64,000 bases of DNA from an uncultured Tateyamaria sp. (GCF_947503385.1 NZ_CANNDO010000008.1:84336-148335); one strand, 5' to 3'; positions 24,982 to 35,176 are shown, numbered from the stretch's first letter. Numbers and translations: made by a program. The notes: generated from the letters alone by a model not told the origin.

Positions 24982-26180
24982 AGCAGTCCCTCCTTGCGCA
25001 GGCCCGCATGGTGGCTGGGCCATGTTTTGCGGATCAGCACCTCGATCTCGCGGCACACGGCATCGAGATAGGCGCGGCAGCGCTTGTGGGTTTCGGTCCG
25101 GGTGGCGGGGCCGGTGAGTTCGTAGACCGTGCTGAGGTTCGCCGCGGCATTGTCGATTTCGGCGCTGTCCTTGAGCACCGCTTGCAACATGTCGAGGGGG
25201 AACACCGCGTCCATCATCCGTTTGATCGCCATATGCGCTGATTTCGAGTCGTTCATTTTGGTTGCGAGGATCTTAACGAAAGCATAATCGCGCGTACCCC
25301 CGTGGCGGGCGAGTTCGTTGAGCGTGGCACCCAACATCTTGAGAAAGTGCGCGGTAGAGCCGAAATCAATGTTGTTGGGCGGGGCAGGGATCACCAGCGC
25401 GTCGGCGGCACGCAACACAGACAGGGACAACATGCCCAAGGCCGGGGGCGGGTCGAGCAGGATGACGTCAAAGCGGTCCTTTATGGTCTCCAGCCCGTTG
25501 CGCAGCCGGTCCAGCACAAACACCTGCTCGCGGGCCATGCGGGCGGCGAATTCATATTCCGCATCATAGAGACCCAGATTGGCGGGGATGAGCGCGATAT
25601 TCGGCCAGTAGGTGGCGCGCAGGGCATAGCTGAGGTCTTGCGGCCCGCCATGGCGAAAAAAGGGGTAAAGCGTGTCCTCCTCCTCATCGACATCCACATC
25701 CGGGTTGAGGCCAAAAACAGAGGTCGTGCTGGCCTGACTGTCGCAATCCACGACGCAGACGCGGTAGCCGCGCAGGGCGAGGTGTTGAGCAAAATGGCAG
25801 ACCATCGTGGATTTGCCGACGCCGCCTTTGAAGTTCTGGATCGCCAGCACCATTGCCGGGTCGCTGTCGGCGCGGTGGGGCAGGGTGCCGAACACCTGCC
25901 GCATCCGGTTGACGTCCGACAGGGAATAGCCAGTGCGACGGCCCGTGTTAGGGTCTTTTTCCGGCATGGGCAGGCGGCCATCGGCCTCGGCATCGCGGAT
26001 CAGCTTGTCACTGCGCCCGACCATGTCTGCGGCGCGTTTCACGTTGAACCGCAGGTCCAGCATTTTCTGTGCGCCGGGCGCATAAAGCCGGTCGCGCAGA
26101 CGGTCGATTACAGTCGAGGCGCGTGTGGCCAGCTTGTCCAACTCCTCAAGGGAGACGGGGGGTAGGGCGGACTGCTCCAT
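24978..26180 (-). CDS. parA: ParA, plasmid partition ATPase (P1 type)
   Basis: A 400-residue Walker-type ATPase. An N-terminal DNA-binding extension of about 110 residues (FNVKRAADMVGRSDKLIRDAEADG, a MerR-like helix-turn-helix) precedes the deviant Walker A NFKGGVGKST (about residue 120) and Walker A' VVDCDSQAS. The long N terminus identifies class Ia ParA, which also represses its own operon. It is divergent from the initiator gene, with the origin region between them. Confidence 0.94.
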   Translation of the reverse strand: MEQSALPPVSLEELDKLATRASTVIDRLRDRLYAPGAQKMLDLRFNVKRAADMVGRSDKLIRDAEADGRLPMPEKDPNTGRRTGYSLSDVNRMRQVFGTLPHRADSDPAMVLAIQNFKGGVGKSTMVCHFAQHLALRGYRVCVVDCDSQASTTSVFGLNPDVDVDEEEDTLYPFFRHGGPQDLSYALRATYWPNIALIPANLGLYDAEYEFAARMAREQVFVLDRLRNGLETIKDRFDVILLDPPPALGMLSLSVLRAADALVIPAPPNNIDFGSTAHFLKMLGATLNELARHGGTRDYAFVKILATKMNDSKSAHMAIKRMMDAVFPLDMLQAVLKDSAEIDNAAANLSTVYELTGPATRTETHKRCRAYLDAVCREIEVLIRKTWPSHHAGLRKEGLL

Positions 26181-26800
26181 AGGGACCTCTTGTGGGTGCG
26201 TTGGCGCGAATCATGACGGGTGCTGGCCTTTGCCTCAAGTGCAAACTTTTGGACAGAGGCCTGAAAAAAGCGGAAATTGGCGAAGGGGCTGCGAAAGGAT
26301 GGAAATCAGACGCGGACCAACCCTTGTGTGGACGTGTAGCCGGTATTCTGGGCAACAGAACCCATTATGTACGACTGTGCAGGCAGAGAGCAGCGATATG
26401 CAACCGGAACCCCCAAAACATCTAAATACAAATCACCCCTCTATTCAAAATTCTTAGAGTTCAGTGTTCCCAAAGGCCAAGACATTGAAACCTTTGTATA
26501 AAGTCGCTCGAAACCTTACATATAGGGGTTGATCCGCTTACATGCGGGGATGCAAAAACCTACATGCGGGGACGGCAAACCTTACGTCTTGGGTGGGGTC
26601 TAATCCTTACGTTTTGGGTGACTCCGTGCGGCGACTCAGCCCTTTGATTTTTGGGTGTATTTCGAATCGCTTGCGCGGTGCGTTGAGTCCCGGCCTTTGT
26701 CTTATCCTTACAAATTGGGTGCCCTCGTTTTCGTGGACGGCTGTGGGCGCGGCTGTTATTCTTACGTCACACTGCCCGTCAGAGGTAAGAGAAGAGCAGC
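26181..26800. other. Plasmid origin region with iterons
   Basis: A 620-bp gene-free region between parA and the initiator. Four short repeats in direct orientation have a TAC core at 26517, 26539, 26561 and 26583, exactly 22 bp apart (AAACCTTACATATAGGGG, TTACATGCGGGG twice, CTTACGTCTTGGGTG). Related copies are at about 26602-26620 (ATCCTTACGTTTTGGGTG), 26641-26657 (degenerate) and 26704-26721 (ATCCTTACAAATTGGGTG). The consensus is CCTTAC-N5-GGGTG. A relatively A+T-rich stretch lies near 26420-26460. This is the layout of an iteron-controlled origin. Promoters of parA and rep must also be here. Confidence 0.8.
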
Positions 26801-27817
26801 ATGGCGCAGCGCCCATCGCAAACATACCGGACCATCGACGCGCGGCCAAATGCGCAGAGCCTGGTCAAACCCGGAGAGTTGGTGGACCTTGTGGAGGTCA
26901 CGCCGCTGACGCTGGCCGACCGGCGCATTTACAACCAGCTTCTGGAAAATGCGTGGGACGCGATCGAAAAGCCGGTGACCCACGTGATTGCCAAGGCGGA
27001 CCTGCGTGGCTCGCACAATTCCAACGACCGCGTGGGGGATTCTGTCGAGCGGTTGATGGGGGCCATCGTCAAGGTGAAGGTCACCCATGAGGGTGAAGAC
27101 GCCATTGAGCGGGTGCAATTGCTGGGCGGCAATATCGAGACGACGCGGCGCGATGGGGTGCTGGAATACGAGATCCCGCAGCGGCTGCGCAAGATCATCA
27201 AGGACAGCACCGTGTTTGCGCGGCTGCAACGGGAGGTGATGTTCGCGCTGAGTTCGAAATACGCGCTGACGCTCTATGAAATGATCCAGAAACGCGGGAA
27301 CCTGCGCTATCGCTCGTCCGAGAAATTTGCGCTGGACGATCTGCGCGGGGTGCTGGGTGTGCCCAAGGGCAAACTGACCTCGTGGTCGAACCTGAAACTG
27401 CGGGCGATTGAGCCTGCGGTGGCGGAGGTGAATATGCTGTCGGATTACGTGGTCGAGGTGTCGCCGATTAAAACGGGGCGGCGGGTGACCCATATCGAGC
27501 TGAAATGGTGGCGCAAGGACGGGGCAGGGACCGCAGAGACGGAGCGCGAATTGTCCTTTTCCAAAGTTGGGCGCCGCGCGCGTATGGAAGGCACGACCGA
27601 AGACCTCAAGCCGCGCCCGGCGTGGCTGGAGGCGGCAGGCCCCGCGCTGCGCACCGAAACTTACGAGACGGCGCGTCTGCGCCATCCCGGCTATGACATC
27701 TACCATGTGGAAAAGGAGTGGCGCGCGTGGGCCGCTGGCAAGGACGCGCCGCGCGATGCCGACCGCGCCTATCTCGCCTTTTTCCGGAGTTTTGCGGAAA
27801 ACAACCCGCTGTTGTAG
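26801..27817 (+). CDS. Rep_3-family plasmid replication initiator
   Basis: A 338-residue initiator. It has the two winged-helix arrangement of RepE/Pi-type proteins: IYNQLLENAWDAI and VGDSVERLMGAIVKV in the first domain, FALSSKYALTLYEMIQKRGN and LDDLRGVLGVPKGKLTSWSNLKLRAIEPA in the second. It should bind the iterons upstream and open the origin. In the Roseobacter plasmid classification this corresponds, I believe, to a RepB-type replicon. ATG 26801 follows AAGAGAAGAG. Complete. Confidence 0.9.
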   Translation: MAQRPSQTYRTIDARPNAQSLVKPGELVDLVEVTPLTLADRRIYNQLLENAWDAIEKPVTHVIAKADLRGSHNSNDRVGDSVERLMGAIVKVKVTHEGEDAIERVQLLGGNIETTRRDGVLEYEIPQRLRKIIKDSTVFARLQREVMFALSSKYALTLYEMIQKRGNLRYRSSEKFALDDLRGVLGVPKGKLTSWSNLKLRAIEPAVAEVNMLSDYVVEVSPIKTGRRVTHIELKWWRKDGAGTAETERELSFSKVGRRARMEGTTEDLKPRPAWLEAAGPALRTETYETARLRHPGYDIYHVEKEWRAWAAGKDAPRDADRAYLAFFRSFAENNPLL

Positions 27818-27826
27818 CGTGATGCC

Positions 27827-29767
27827 ATGAATTCCGTTCGTCTCCGTCTGCTGATCCTCGCGCTTGCGCCGATGGTCGTGCTGATGCCGCTGCTTTTGTT
27901 TCTGGGCATGACGCGGTGGACGGCGGATTACGACGAGGTGCTGATTGCCAATGTAGAGAGCGATTTGCGCATCGCGGAGCAGTATCTGTCGCGGCTGATG
28001 GTCGAGACCGGCGACGAATTGCAGGCGGTTGCGGGATCGGTCGAATTTGCGCAAACGCCGCCCGAAGGTTTCGACGCCTTTTTTGAGGACAAGCGCGCGG
28101 CGCTTGAGCTGGATTTCCTTTACTACCTGCCGCGCCGTGATGTCACGGACACGTGGCCGGTTATTGTCAGCGCAGGCCAAGGGCAGGGGCGGACAGAGAT
28201 CGACATATTCTCGGGCGCGGCGCTGGTGGCCATCTCACCCGACCTCGCGACCCGCGCGCGCCTGCCCCTGATCGAGACGGAGGCCGCGGTGCCCACCGAC
28301 CGCACGGCGGAAGATCGGGGGATGGTGATCCATTCGGCCATTCCGGTGACCTTGCCGGGACGTGACGGGGTGCTGGTGGGCGGCATCCTGCTGAACCGCA
28401 ATCTGGGTTTCATCGATACGATCAACGCGCTGGTCTATCAGGACGGCGCGACAGGCGGGTCGCGGCAGGGCACCGCGACGCTATTTCTGGAAGATGTGCG
28501 CGTTTCGACCAATGTGCGCCTGTTCGAGGATGTGCGCGCGCTTGGCACCCGCGTATCGGCGGCGGTGCGCGGCAAGGTGCTGGGCGAGGGGCTGACATGG
28601 CTGGACCGCGCGTTTGTGGTGAACGACTGGTACATCTCGGGCTATCTGCCGCTGACCGACAGTTTCGGAACCTCTGTCGGAATGCTTTATGTCGGGTTTC
28701 TGGAAGAGCCGTTTACAACCGCCAAACGGAATGCCTTTCTTGCCATCCTTGGCGCGTTTGTCGTGGTGCTGCTGATTTCGGCGCCGGTGTTTCTGCGGTT
28801 GGCCAAAGGTATCTTTGCCCCGCTGGAACGCATGACCCACACCATGTTTCTGGTCCGGCGCGGCAACCTGTCGGCGCGCAACGGGGACATGGGCGGCACG
28901 GGCGAGATTGGCGAAGTGGCGGGCCACCTTGATGACCTGCTGGATCAGGTGCAGGAGCGGGACGAAGAGTTGAACGTCCGGGTTGAGCAGCGCACCGATG
29001 AACTCAAGCGCGCCAACGAAAAGTTGGAAGAGACGTTCCGCCAGCTTGTGATGAGCGAAAAGCTCGCCTCGATCGGTGAGATTACGGCAGGGGTCGCGCA
29101 TGAGATCAACAACCCCGTGGCGGTCATTCAGGGCAATATGGACGTGATCCGGGAATCTCTGGGGGACGAGGGCGACAGTATCCAGACGGAACTGGCGCTG
29201 GTCGACCGGCAGATTGCACGCATTCAGACCATCGTTGGCAAGCTGTTGCAGTTTGCCCGTCCGGGGGAGTTTGCGGATCTGGAACAGACCGTGCCGCTGG
29301 GACCGGTGATCACCGATTGTCTGGTGTTGGTCAATCACGTGATTTCCCAGTCCGATATCAAGGTGGAAACGCGGCTGGACGCCCTGCACGCGGTGCGCGT
29401 CGATCCCGGTGAGATACAGCAGGTGATGATCAACCTGATTGTGAACGCGGTGCAGGCCATGGGCGCGCAGGGCACGTTGACCCTGACAACTGAAGACGAG
29501 GATCGCGACGGAGTGCCGGGGGTTTGCGTGACGGTTCAGGACACAGGGCCGGGGATCAGCCCGGCGCGGGTCGATGATGTCTTTGCCCCGTTCTACACCA
29601 CCAAGCAGGCCGAGGGCACGGGGCTGGGCCTGTCGATTTCCCAGACGCTGATCCAGCGGGCCGGTGGTCTGATCCGGGCGCGCAACCGCGACACGGGCGG
29701 GGCCAGTTTCGAGATATGGTTGCCCGCTGCGGAACTGGACGAAACGCGGCTGCCGCACAGCGCCTGA
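27827..29767 (+). CDS. Membrane sensor histidine kinase (orphan)
   Basis: A 646-residue kinase. TM1 (about 8-28) and TM2 (about 301-323) enclose a periplasmic cache-like sensor domain of about 270 residues. HAMP (about 325-380), a short coiled coil (ELNVRVEQRTDELKRANEKLEETF) and the HisKA domain with phospho-acceptor His425 (GVAHEINNP) follow. The ATPase domain has N box QVMINLIVNAVQ, G1 DTGPGIS, F box FAPFYTTK and G2 GTGLGLSI. It starts 9 bp after the initiator gene. No response regulator is adjacent. It may pair with the NtrC-like regulator at 5454-6800 or control the acetate genes downstream; both are inference. Confidence 0.92.
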   Translation: MNSVRLRLLILALAPMVVLMPLLLFLGMTRWTADYDEVLIANVESDLRIAEQYLSRLMVETGDELQAVAGSVEFAQTPPEGFDAFFEDKRAALELDFLYYLPRRDVTDTWPVIVSAGQGQGRTEIDIFSGAALVAISPDLATRARLPLIETEAAVPTDRTAEDRGMVIHSAIPVTLPGRDGVLVGGILLNRNLGFIDTINALVYQDGATGGSRQGTATLFLEDVRVSTNVRLFEDVRALGTRVSAAVRGKVLGEGLTWLDRAFVVNDWYISGYLPLTDSFGTSVGMLYVGFLEEPFTTAKRNAFLAILGAFVVVLLISAPVFLRLAKGIFAPLERMTHTMFLVRRGNLSARNGDMGGTGEIGEVAGHLDDLLDQVQERDEELNVRVEQRTDELKRANEKLEETFRQLVMSEKLASIGEITAGVAHEINNPVAVIQGNMDVIRESLGDEGDSIQTELALVDRQIARIQTIVGKLLQFARPGEFADLEQTVPLGPVITDCLVLVNHVISQSDIKVETRLDALHAVRVDPGEIQQVMINLIVNAVQAMGAQGTLTLTTEDEDRDGVPGVCVTVQDTGPGISPARVDDVFAPFYTTKQAEGTGLGLSISQTLIQRAGGLIRARNRDTGGASFEIWLPAAELDETRLPHSA

Positions 29768-30139
29768 GGGGCGACTCAACACGGTGGCGCGCTGCGTGAT
29801 TCTGGGTAGACAGTCGATACGTCACCGTCGGTTGACAATTTGTCACATCTTGGGCGCGCGACATGTCATTCGCTAACAGTATGCAAACGGATACCGTTCC
29901 CGTTTTGGTGGAAAATGCTACGGTGCAGAAAACCTTGGGAAAATTGCGCTGCAAATAAACAGATTTACAAGATGCGTGCCGGGGCAGAACAAAAATTTAC
30001 AAAAAAACTGTGCAAAGCCAGCATCCAACGCACGTTTTTACACAAACGTGTATGGTCCCCTCAAACAGGCGAGTGATGCACGCCCCGGGCCGGAAAGCCG
30101 ATGCAAAGCGGACAAAGGCCCAAACCGGAGGAGACACAG
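29768..30139. promoter_or_regulatory. Regulatory region upstream of acs
   Basis: 372 bp without a gene. Two inverted repeats stand out: TTGACAATTTGTCA (TGACA-N3-TGTCA core, about 29833-29845) and the perfect CACGTTT-N6-AAACGTG (30031-30050), the latter about 90 bp before the acs start. A-rich, T-rich sequence lies between them (29945-30010). The second repeat is a good operator candidate for the acetate regulon; no consensus -35/-10 pair is clear. Confidence 0.5.
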
Positions 30140-32113
30140 ATGAATATGCAAGGTGCGCCCAACGCGGCGAAATTCCCCCCATCCAAAGAGACAAAGGCCC
30201 GCGCCCATCTGGACGCTGCAGGCTATGCTGACATGTACGCGGCATCCGTTCGCGACCCCGAGGCGTTCTGGGGTGAACACGGCAAGCGGCTGGACTGGAT
30301 CACGCCCTACACAACGGTCAAGAACACGTCGTTTGCGCCGGGCAATATCGACATCCGCTGGTTCGAGGATGGCACGCTGAACGTGGCGGCCAACTGCATC
30401 GACCGGCATTTGGACACGCGCGGCGATCAGACGGCGATCATCTGGGAACCCGATGACGTGTCCAAGGACGCGCCGAAACATATTACCTATCGCGACCTGC
30501 ACAGCTCTGTTTGCAAAATGGCAAATATCCTCGAAACGCTGGGCGTTCGCAAAGGCGACCGGGTTGTCATCTACCTCCCCATGATCCCGGAAGCCGCTTA
30601 TGCGATGCTGGCCTGTGCCCGCATCGGTGCCATCCATTCGATTGTGTTTGCCGGTTTCTCCCCGGACGCGCTTGGGGCGCGGATCAACGGTTGTGACGCA
30701 AAGGTTGTCATCACCGCCGATTACGCGCCCCGGGGCGGACGTGAGACCCCGCTGAAATCCAACACGGATGCCGCGCTGCTGCATTGCAAGGACAGTGTGA
30801 AATGTCTGGTGGTCAAGCGGACGGGCGGTCAGACGACGTGGACGGACCGCGACTATGATTACAACGAGATGGCGCTGGAGGCGTCGGACTATGCCGCCCC
30901 TGCCGAGATGAACGCCGAAGACCCGCTGTTCATCCTCTACACCTCCGGTTCGACCGGTCAGCCCAAGGGTGTGGTGCATACTTCGGGTGGGTATCTGGCC
31001 TATGCGGCGATGACCCACCAGTACACGTTCGACTATCACGACGGCGATGTGTTCTGGTGTACGGCGGATGTCGGCTGGGTCACGGGCCACAGCTATATCG
31101 TCTATGGTCCGCTCGCCAATGGTGCGACGACGATCATGTTCGAGGGTGTGCCGACCTTTCCCGATGCAGGCCGGTTCTGGGACGTGTGCGAGCGCCATAA
31201 GGTGACGCAGTTTTACACCGCGCCCACGGCGATCCGCGCCCTGATGGGGGCGGGAAATGAATGGGTCGAAAAGTACGACCTGTCGTCGCTGCGCTTGCTT
31301 GGGTCGGTTGGTGAGCCGATCAATCCCGAGGCGTGGACATGGTATCACGAGGTGGTGGGCAAAGGCGCGTGTCCCATCGTTGACACGTTCTGGCAGACCG
31401 AGACGGGGGGCCACATGCTGACCCCGCTGCCGGGCGCCACGGATCTGAAACCCGGATCGGCGCAGCAGCCGTTCTTTGGCGTCCAGCCGGTGGTTCTCGA
31501 CCCGCAAAGCGGGGTAGAGATCAAGGGCAACGATGTCGAGGGCGTGCTGTGCATCGCGGACAGTTGGCCCGGTCAGATGCGCACGGTCTGGGGCGACCAC
31601 GAGCGGTTCGAAAAGACCTATTTTGGCGATTACAAAGGCTACTATTTCTCGGGCGACGGCTGTCGCCGGGATGCCGATGGGGATTACTGGATCACGGGCC
31701 GCGTCGATGACGTGATCAACGTGTCCGGGCACCGCATGGGCACCGCCGAAGTGGAAAGCGCGCTGGTCGCGCACGCCAAGGTCGCCGAAGCGGCGGTCGT
31801 GGGGTATCCGCATGAGGTGAAAGGGCAGGGGATCTACGCTTATGTGACCCTGATGAATGGCGAAGAGCCCAGCGATGAGCTGCGCAAAGAGCTTGAGACC
31901 TGGGTGCGGACCGAGATCGGCCCGATTGCCAAACCTGACCTGATCCAGTGGGCCCCGGGCCTGCCCAAGACCCGGTCCGGCAAGATCATGCGGCGCATCC
32001 TGCGCAAGATCGCCGAGGATGACTTTGGCGCGCTTGGCGACACCTCGACGCTGGCCGATCCGTCGGTGGTCGATGACCTGATCGAGAACCGCATGAACCG
32101 GAGTGCTGACTGA
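30140..32113 (+). CDS. acs: Acetyl-CoA synthetase
   Basis: A 657-residue AMP-forming ligase: acetate + ATP + CoA to acetyl-CoA + AMP + PPi. The adenylation signature [11 protein letters not shown] is at about 268-278, the A5 stretch TFWQTETGG at about 417, and the C-terminal acetylation-site motif PKTRSGK at about residues 609-615. The start ATG 30140 follows GGAGGAGACACAG. Full length for the family. It shares one base with the adk gene that follows, and the acetate transporter lies 0.9 kb further on. Confidence 0.97.
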   Translation: MNMQGAPNAAKFPPSKETKARAHLDAAGYADMYAASVRDPEAFWGEHGKRLDWITPYTTVKNTSFAPGNIDIRWFEDGTLNVAANCIDRHLDTRGDQTAIIWEPDDVSKDAPKHITYRDLHSSVCKMANILETLGVRKGDRVVIYLPMIPEAAYAMLACARIGAIHSIVFAGFSPDALGARINGCDAKVVITADYAPRGGRETPLKSNTDAALLHCKDSVKCLVVKRTGGQTTWTDRDYDYNEMALEASDYAAPAEMNAEDPLFILYTSGSTGQPKGVVHTSGGYLAYAAMTHQYTFDYHDGDVFWCTADVGWVTGHSYIVYGPLANGATTIMFEGVPTFPDAGRFWDVCERHKVTQFYTAPTAIRALMGAGNEWVEKYDLSSLRLLGSVGEPINPEAWTWYHEVVGKGACPIVDTFWQTETGGHMLTPLPGATDLKPGSAQQPFFGVQPVVLDPQSGVEIKGNDVEGVLCIADSWPGQMRTVWGDHERFEKTYFGDYKGYYFSGDGCRRDADGDYWITGRVDDVINVSGHRMGTAEVESALVAHAKVAEAAVVGYPHEVKGQGIYAYVTLMNGEEPSDELRKELETWVRTEIGPIAKPDLIQWAPGLPKTRSGKIMRRILRKIAEDDFGALGDTSTLADPSVVDDLIENRMNRSAD

Positions 32114-32799
32114 TGGATGGTGCGCAAGTGACGGCGACGGCGCCTGTGTTTATCCTGCTTGGCCCCCCCGGCGCCGGCAAGGGCACGCAGGCCCGCATGT
32201 TGCAGGACGCCCACGGGCTGGTGCAACTGTCGACCGGTGATCTGCTGCGCGCGGCGGTGGCTGCGGGCACGGAAGCGGGCAAGGCCGCCAAGGCGGTGAT
32301 GGAGTCGGGCGGGCTGGTGAGCGACGAGATCGTGATTGCCATCCTCAAGGACCGGCTGGCCGATGCGGATTGCGCCGCTGGCGTGATCCTTGACGGCTTT
32401 CCCCGGACCACGGGGCAGGCGGCGGCGCTGGACGCCTTGCTGGCGGATAGCGGTCAGCACATCAACGCGGCGATCAGCCTAGAGGTGGACGACACGGCGA
32501 TGGTCGCGCGCATCTCGGGCCGGTTCACCTGCGGTGGTTGCGGTGAGGGCTATCACGACGTGCACAAGCCCACGGCGGTGCAAGGCACCTGTGACAAATG
32601 TGGCAGCACCAACATGAAGCGCCGCGCGGATGACAATGCCGAAACCGTGGCGCAGCGGCTGAAGGAATACCATGCGCAGACCGCCCCTCTGATTGCCTAT
32701 TACGGGGACAAGGGTGTGCTGCAATCCCTCGACGCGATGGGAGAGATCGACGCAATCGCGGCGACCCTGTCGGGGATGGTGAAGGACGCCACGGGCTAA
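32113..32799 (+). CDS. adk: Adenylate kinase, zinc-LID type
   Basis: A 228-residue kinase: AMP + ATP to 2 ADP. Walker A GPPGAGKGT spans residues 17-25; LDGFPRT is at 93-99. The long LID has four zinc cysteines (Cys140, Cys143, Cys160, Cys163), absent from enteric Adk but common in Gram-positives and alphaproteobacteria. The start overlaps the acs stop (TGATG). It should recycle the AMP released by Acs. An essential adk is expected on the chromosome, so this is probably a dedicated second copy. Confidence 0.95.
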   Translation: MDGAQVTATAPVFILLGPPGAGKGTQARMLQDAHGLVQLSTGDLLRAAVAAGTEAGKAAKAVMESGGLVSDEIVIAILKDRLADADCAAGVILDGFPRTTGQAAALDALLADSGQHINAAISLEVDDTAMVARISGRFTCGGCGEGYHDVHKPTAVQGTCDKCGSTNMKRRADDNAETVAQRLKEYHAQTAPLIAYYGDKGVLQSLDAMGEIDAIAATLSGMVKDATG

Positions 32800-32991
32800 C
32801 CCCGGCGGTCCAGACGACAAAACGGAACGCGGCTGTGTGTGTGGCCGCGCCTGTGCCCGCACCCCGCGTGGCACGGGAGGGTCCCGGCATGTCCGGGGCT
32901 GCGTATCTCGGTGCGCGATATCGCTTGATTTGGGTCAACGCCCGGCGGGTCGGATCGCAGCACTATAAGAGAAACCAAAGGAGGAGCCGCA

Positions 32992-33276
32992 ATGGCGGAT
33001 GAATCTACGAATGCTGCCCGTGTGGCAGAACAGGACAAGGGCTATTGGGCCGCGAATGTCCGCATGATCTTAATTTCGCTGGTGATCTGGGCCGTTGTGT
33101 CCTTTGGCTTTGGCATCATCCTGCGACCTTTGCTGAGCGGTATTCCCGTGGGCGGCACCGACCTTGGATTTTGGTTCGCCCAACAGGGGTCGATCCTCGT
33201 CTTTCTGGCGCTGATCTTCTTCTACGCCTGGCGGATGAACAAGCTCGATAAGCAATACGGCGTGGAAGAGGAATAG
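32992..33276 (+). CDS. DUF4212 small subunit of a sodium:solute symporter
   Basis: A 94-residue membrane protein with two TM helices (about 24-48 and 60-82). The family stretch YWAANVRMILISLVIWAVVSFGFG is clear. DUF4212 proteins are encoded directly before the large symporter subunit and are thought to form part of the transporter. A strong ribosome site (AAAGGAGGAG) is present; stop is 4 bp before the symporter start. Confidence 0.92.
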   Translation: MADESTNAARVAEQDKGYWAANVRMILISLVIWAVVSFGFGIILRPLLSGIPVGGTDLGFWFAQQGSILVFLALIFFYAWRMNKLDKQYGVEEE

Positions 33277-33280
33277 GACG

Positions 33281-35065
33281 ATGGACCAGTTTACCCTTAA
33301 CCTGCTGTTTGTGGGCGCGTCCTTTGCGCTGTACATCGGCATCGCCGTTTGGGCCCGTGCGGGTTCGACCAGCGAGTTTTACGCCGCCGGGCGCGGCGTG
33401 CACCCGGTCACCAACGGCATGGCCACGGCGGCTGACTGGATGTCGGCGGCCTCCTTCATCTCCATGGCGGGGCTGATTGCGTTTACGGGCTATGACAACT
33501 CGTCCTTCCTGATGGGCTGGACGGGCGGCTATGTGCTCCTCGCGCTGCTCCTCGCCCCTTACCTGCGCAAGTTCGGCAAGTTCACGGTGTCCGAATTCAT
33601 CGGCGACCGGTTCTATAGTTCGACCGCGCGTCTGGTGGCCGTGATCTGCCTGCTGGTGGCGTCGATCACCTATGTGATCGGTCAGATGCAGGGCGTGGGC
33701 ATTGCCTTTGGCCGCTTCCTTGAGATCGACACCACATGGGGTCTGCTGATCGGGTCCTGCGTCGTGTTTGCCTATGCCGTGTTTGGCGGCATGAAAGGCG
33801 TGACGTACACACAGGTGGCGCAATATTGCGTGCTGATCACCGCCTATACCATTCCGGCGGTCTTTATCTCGCTACAGCTGACGGGCAATCCGATCCCGGC
33901 GCTGGGTCTGTTCGGCACGGTGGAAAGCGGTGAGCCGCTGCTGGCCAAGCTGGACGCCATTGTGACCGATCTGGGCTTTGCCGAATACACGGCGGCGCAT
34001 GGATCGACCATCAATATGGTGCTCTTTACCCTGTCGCTGATGATCGGCACCGCGGGTCTGCCCCATGTCATCATGCGCTTTTTCACCGTGCCGCGCGTGT
34101 CTGATGCGCGCTGGTCTGCGGGCTGGACACTGGTGTTTATCGCGCTGCTTTACCTGACCGCCCCTGCGGTGGGTGCCATGGCGCGCCTCAACATTTCCGA
34201 GCTGATGTGGCCCAACGGGACGAGCGGCGAGGCGGTGAGCGTCGAGGCGATCGACAGCGATCCTGACTATGCGTGGATGGCGACATGGCAGAAGACCGGT
34301 CTTCTGGATTGGGAAGACAAGAACGGCGACGGCAAAATCCAGTACTACAACGACGCCAATGCCGATCTGCAAGCCAAGGCGGCGGAAAACGGTTGGGAAG
34401 GCAATGAGCTGACCAACTTTAACCGCGACATCCTTGTGCTGGCCAACCCCGAGATTGCGTCCCTTCCGGGCTGGGTGATCGGCCTTGTGGCGGCGGGTGG
34501 CCTTGCGGCGGCCCTGTCCACGGCGGCGGGTCTGTTGCTCGCGATCTCGTCGGCGGTGAGCCACGACCTGCTCAAAGGTCAGTTGACGCCCAACATGTCC
34601 GAGAAATCCGAGCTGCTGGCAGCGCGTATTTCGATGGCGGCGGCAATTGTGGTGGCTGTGATCCTCGGCCTGAACCCGCCGGGATTTGCGGCGCAGACAG
34701 TGGCGCTGGCCTTTGGTCTGGCGGCGGCGTCGATCTTCCCCGCGCTGATGATGGGCATCTTCTCGACCCGGATCAACAATGTGGGTGCCGTGGCAGGGAT
34801 GCTGGCCGGTCTGGTCGTGACCTTGCTGTACATCTTCCTGCACAAGGGCTGGTTCTTTGTTCCGGGGACAAACATGTTCACGGATGCTGACCCGCTGCTG
34901 GGGCCGATCAAGTCGACATCGTTTGGCGCGATCGGGGCCATGGTCAACTTTGCCACCGCGTATGTGGTGTCGGGCATGACCAAGGAGACCCCGCAGGAGA
35001 TCAAGGACCTTGTGGAAAGCGTGCGCATCCCGCGTGGAGCGGGTGCGGCAGCGGCTGACCACTGA
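33281..35065 (+). CDS. Sodium:solute symporter, VC_2705/ActP-like, probable acetate uptake
   Basis: A 594-residue transporter of the SSS family with about 13 TM helices. It carries the family stretch TAADWMSAASFISMAG in the first helices and GLAAALSTAAGLLLAISSAVSHD later. A soluble insertion near residues 340-380 contains DKNGDGKIQ, an EF-hand-like loop that is typical of the VC_2705 subfamily. With DUF4212, acs and adk it forms a carboxylate uptake and activation unit; acetate (or another short-chain acid) is the likely substrate. Confidence 0.92.
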   Translation: MDQFTLNLLFVGASFALYIGIAVWARAGSTSEFYAAGRGVHPVTNGMATAADWMSAASFISMAGLIAFTGYDNSSFLMGWTGGYVLLALLLAPYLRKFGKFTVSEFIGDRFYSSTARLVAVICLLVASITYVIGQMQGVGIAFGRFLEIDTTWGLLIGSCVVFAYAVFGGMKGVTYTQVAQYCVLITAYTIPAVFISLQLTGNPIPALGLFGTVESGEPLLAKLDAIVTDLGFAEYTAAHGSTINMVLFTLSLMIGTAGLPHVIMRFFTVPRVSDARWSAGWTLVFIALLYLTAPAVGAMARLNISELMWPNGTSGEAVSVEAIDSDPDYAWMATWQKTGLLDWEDKNGDGKIQYYNDANADLQAKAAENGWEGNELTNFNRDILVLANPEIASLPGWVIGLVAAGGLAAALSTAAGLLLAISSAVSHDLLKGQLTPNMSEKSELLAARISMAAAIVVAVILGLNPPGFAAQTVALAFGLAAASIFPALMMGIFSTRINNVGAVAGMLAGLVVTLLYIFLHKGWFFVPGTNMFTDADPLLGPIKSTSFGAIGAMVNFATAYVVSGMTKETPQEIKDLVESVRIPRGAGAAAADH

Positions 35066-35176
35066 GGCCTCGGGGCGCGTCGCAGCCTCTCCCCCTGCGA
35101 TGCGCCTGATGATCATCGGCCCGCCTGCGCGCATATGCGTGGGCGGGCCTGCCCCTTTTCAAGGACAAGGCCCGAC

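Noticed and set aside
29832..29846. FNR box near 29832
   Set aside because: TTGAC-N5-GTCAC differs from TTGAT-N4-ATCAA in both half-site and spacing, so I only list it as an inverted repeat.
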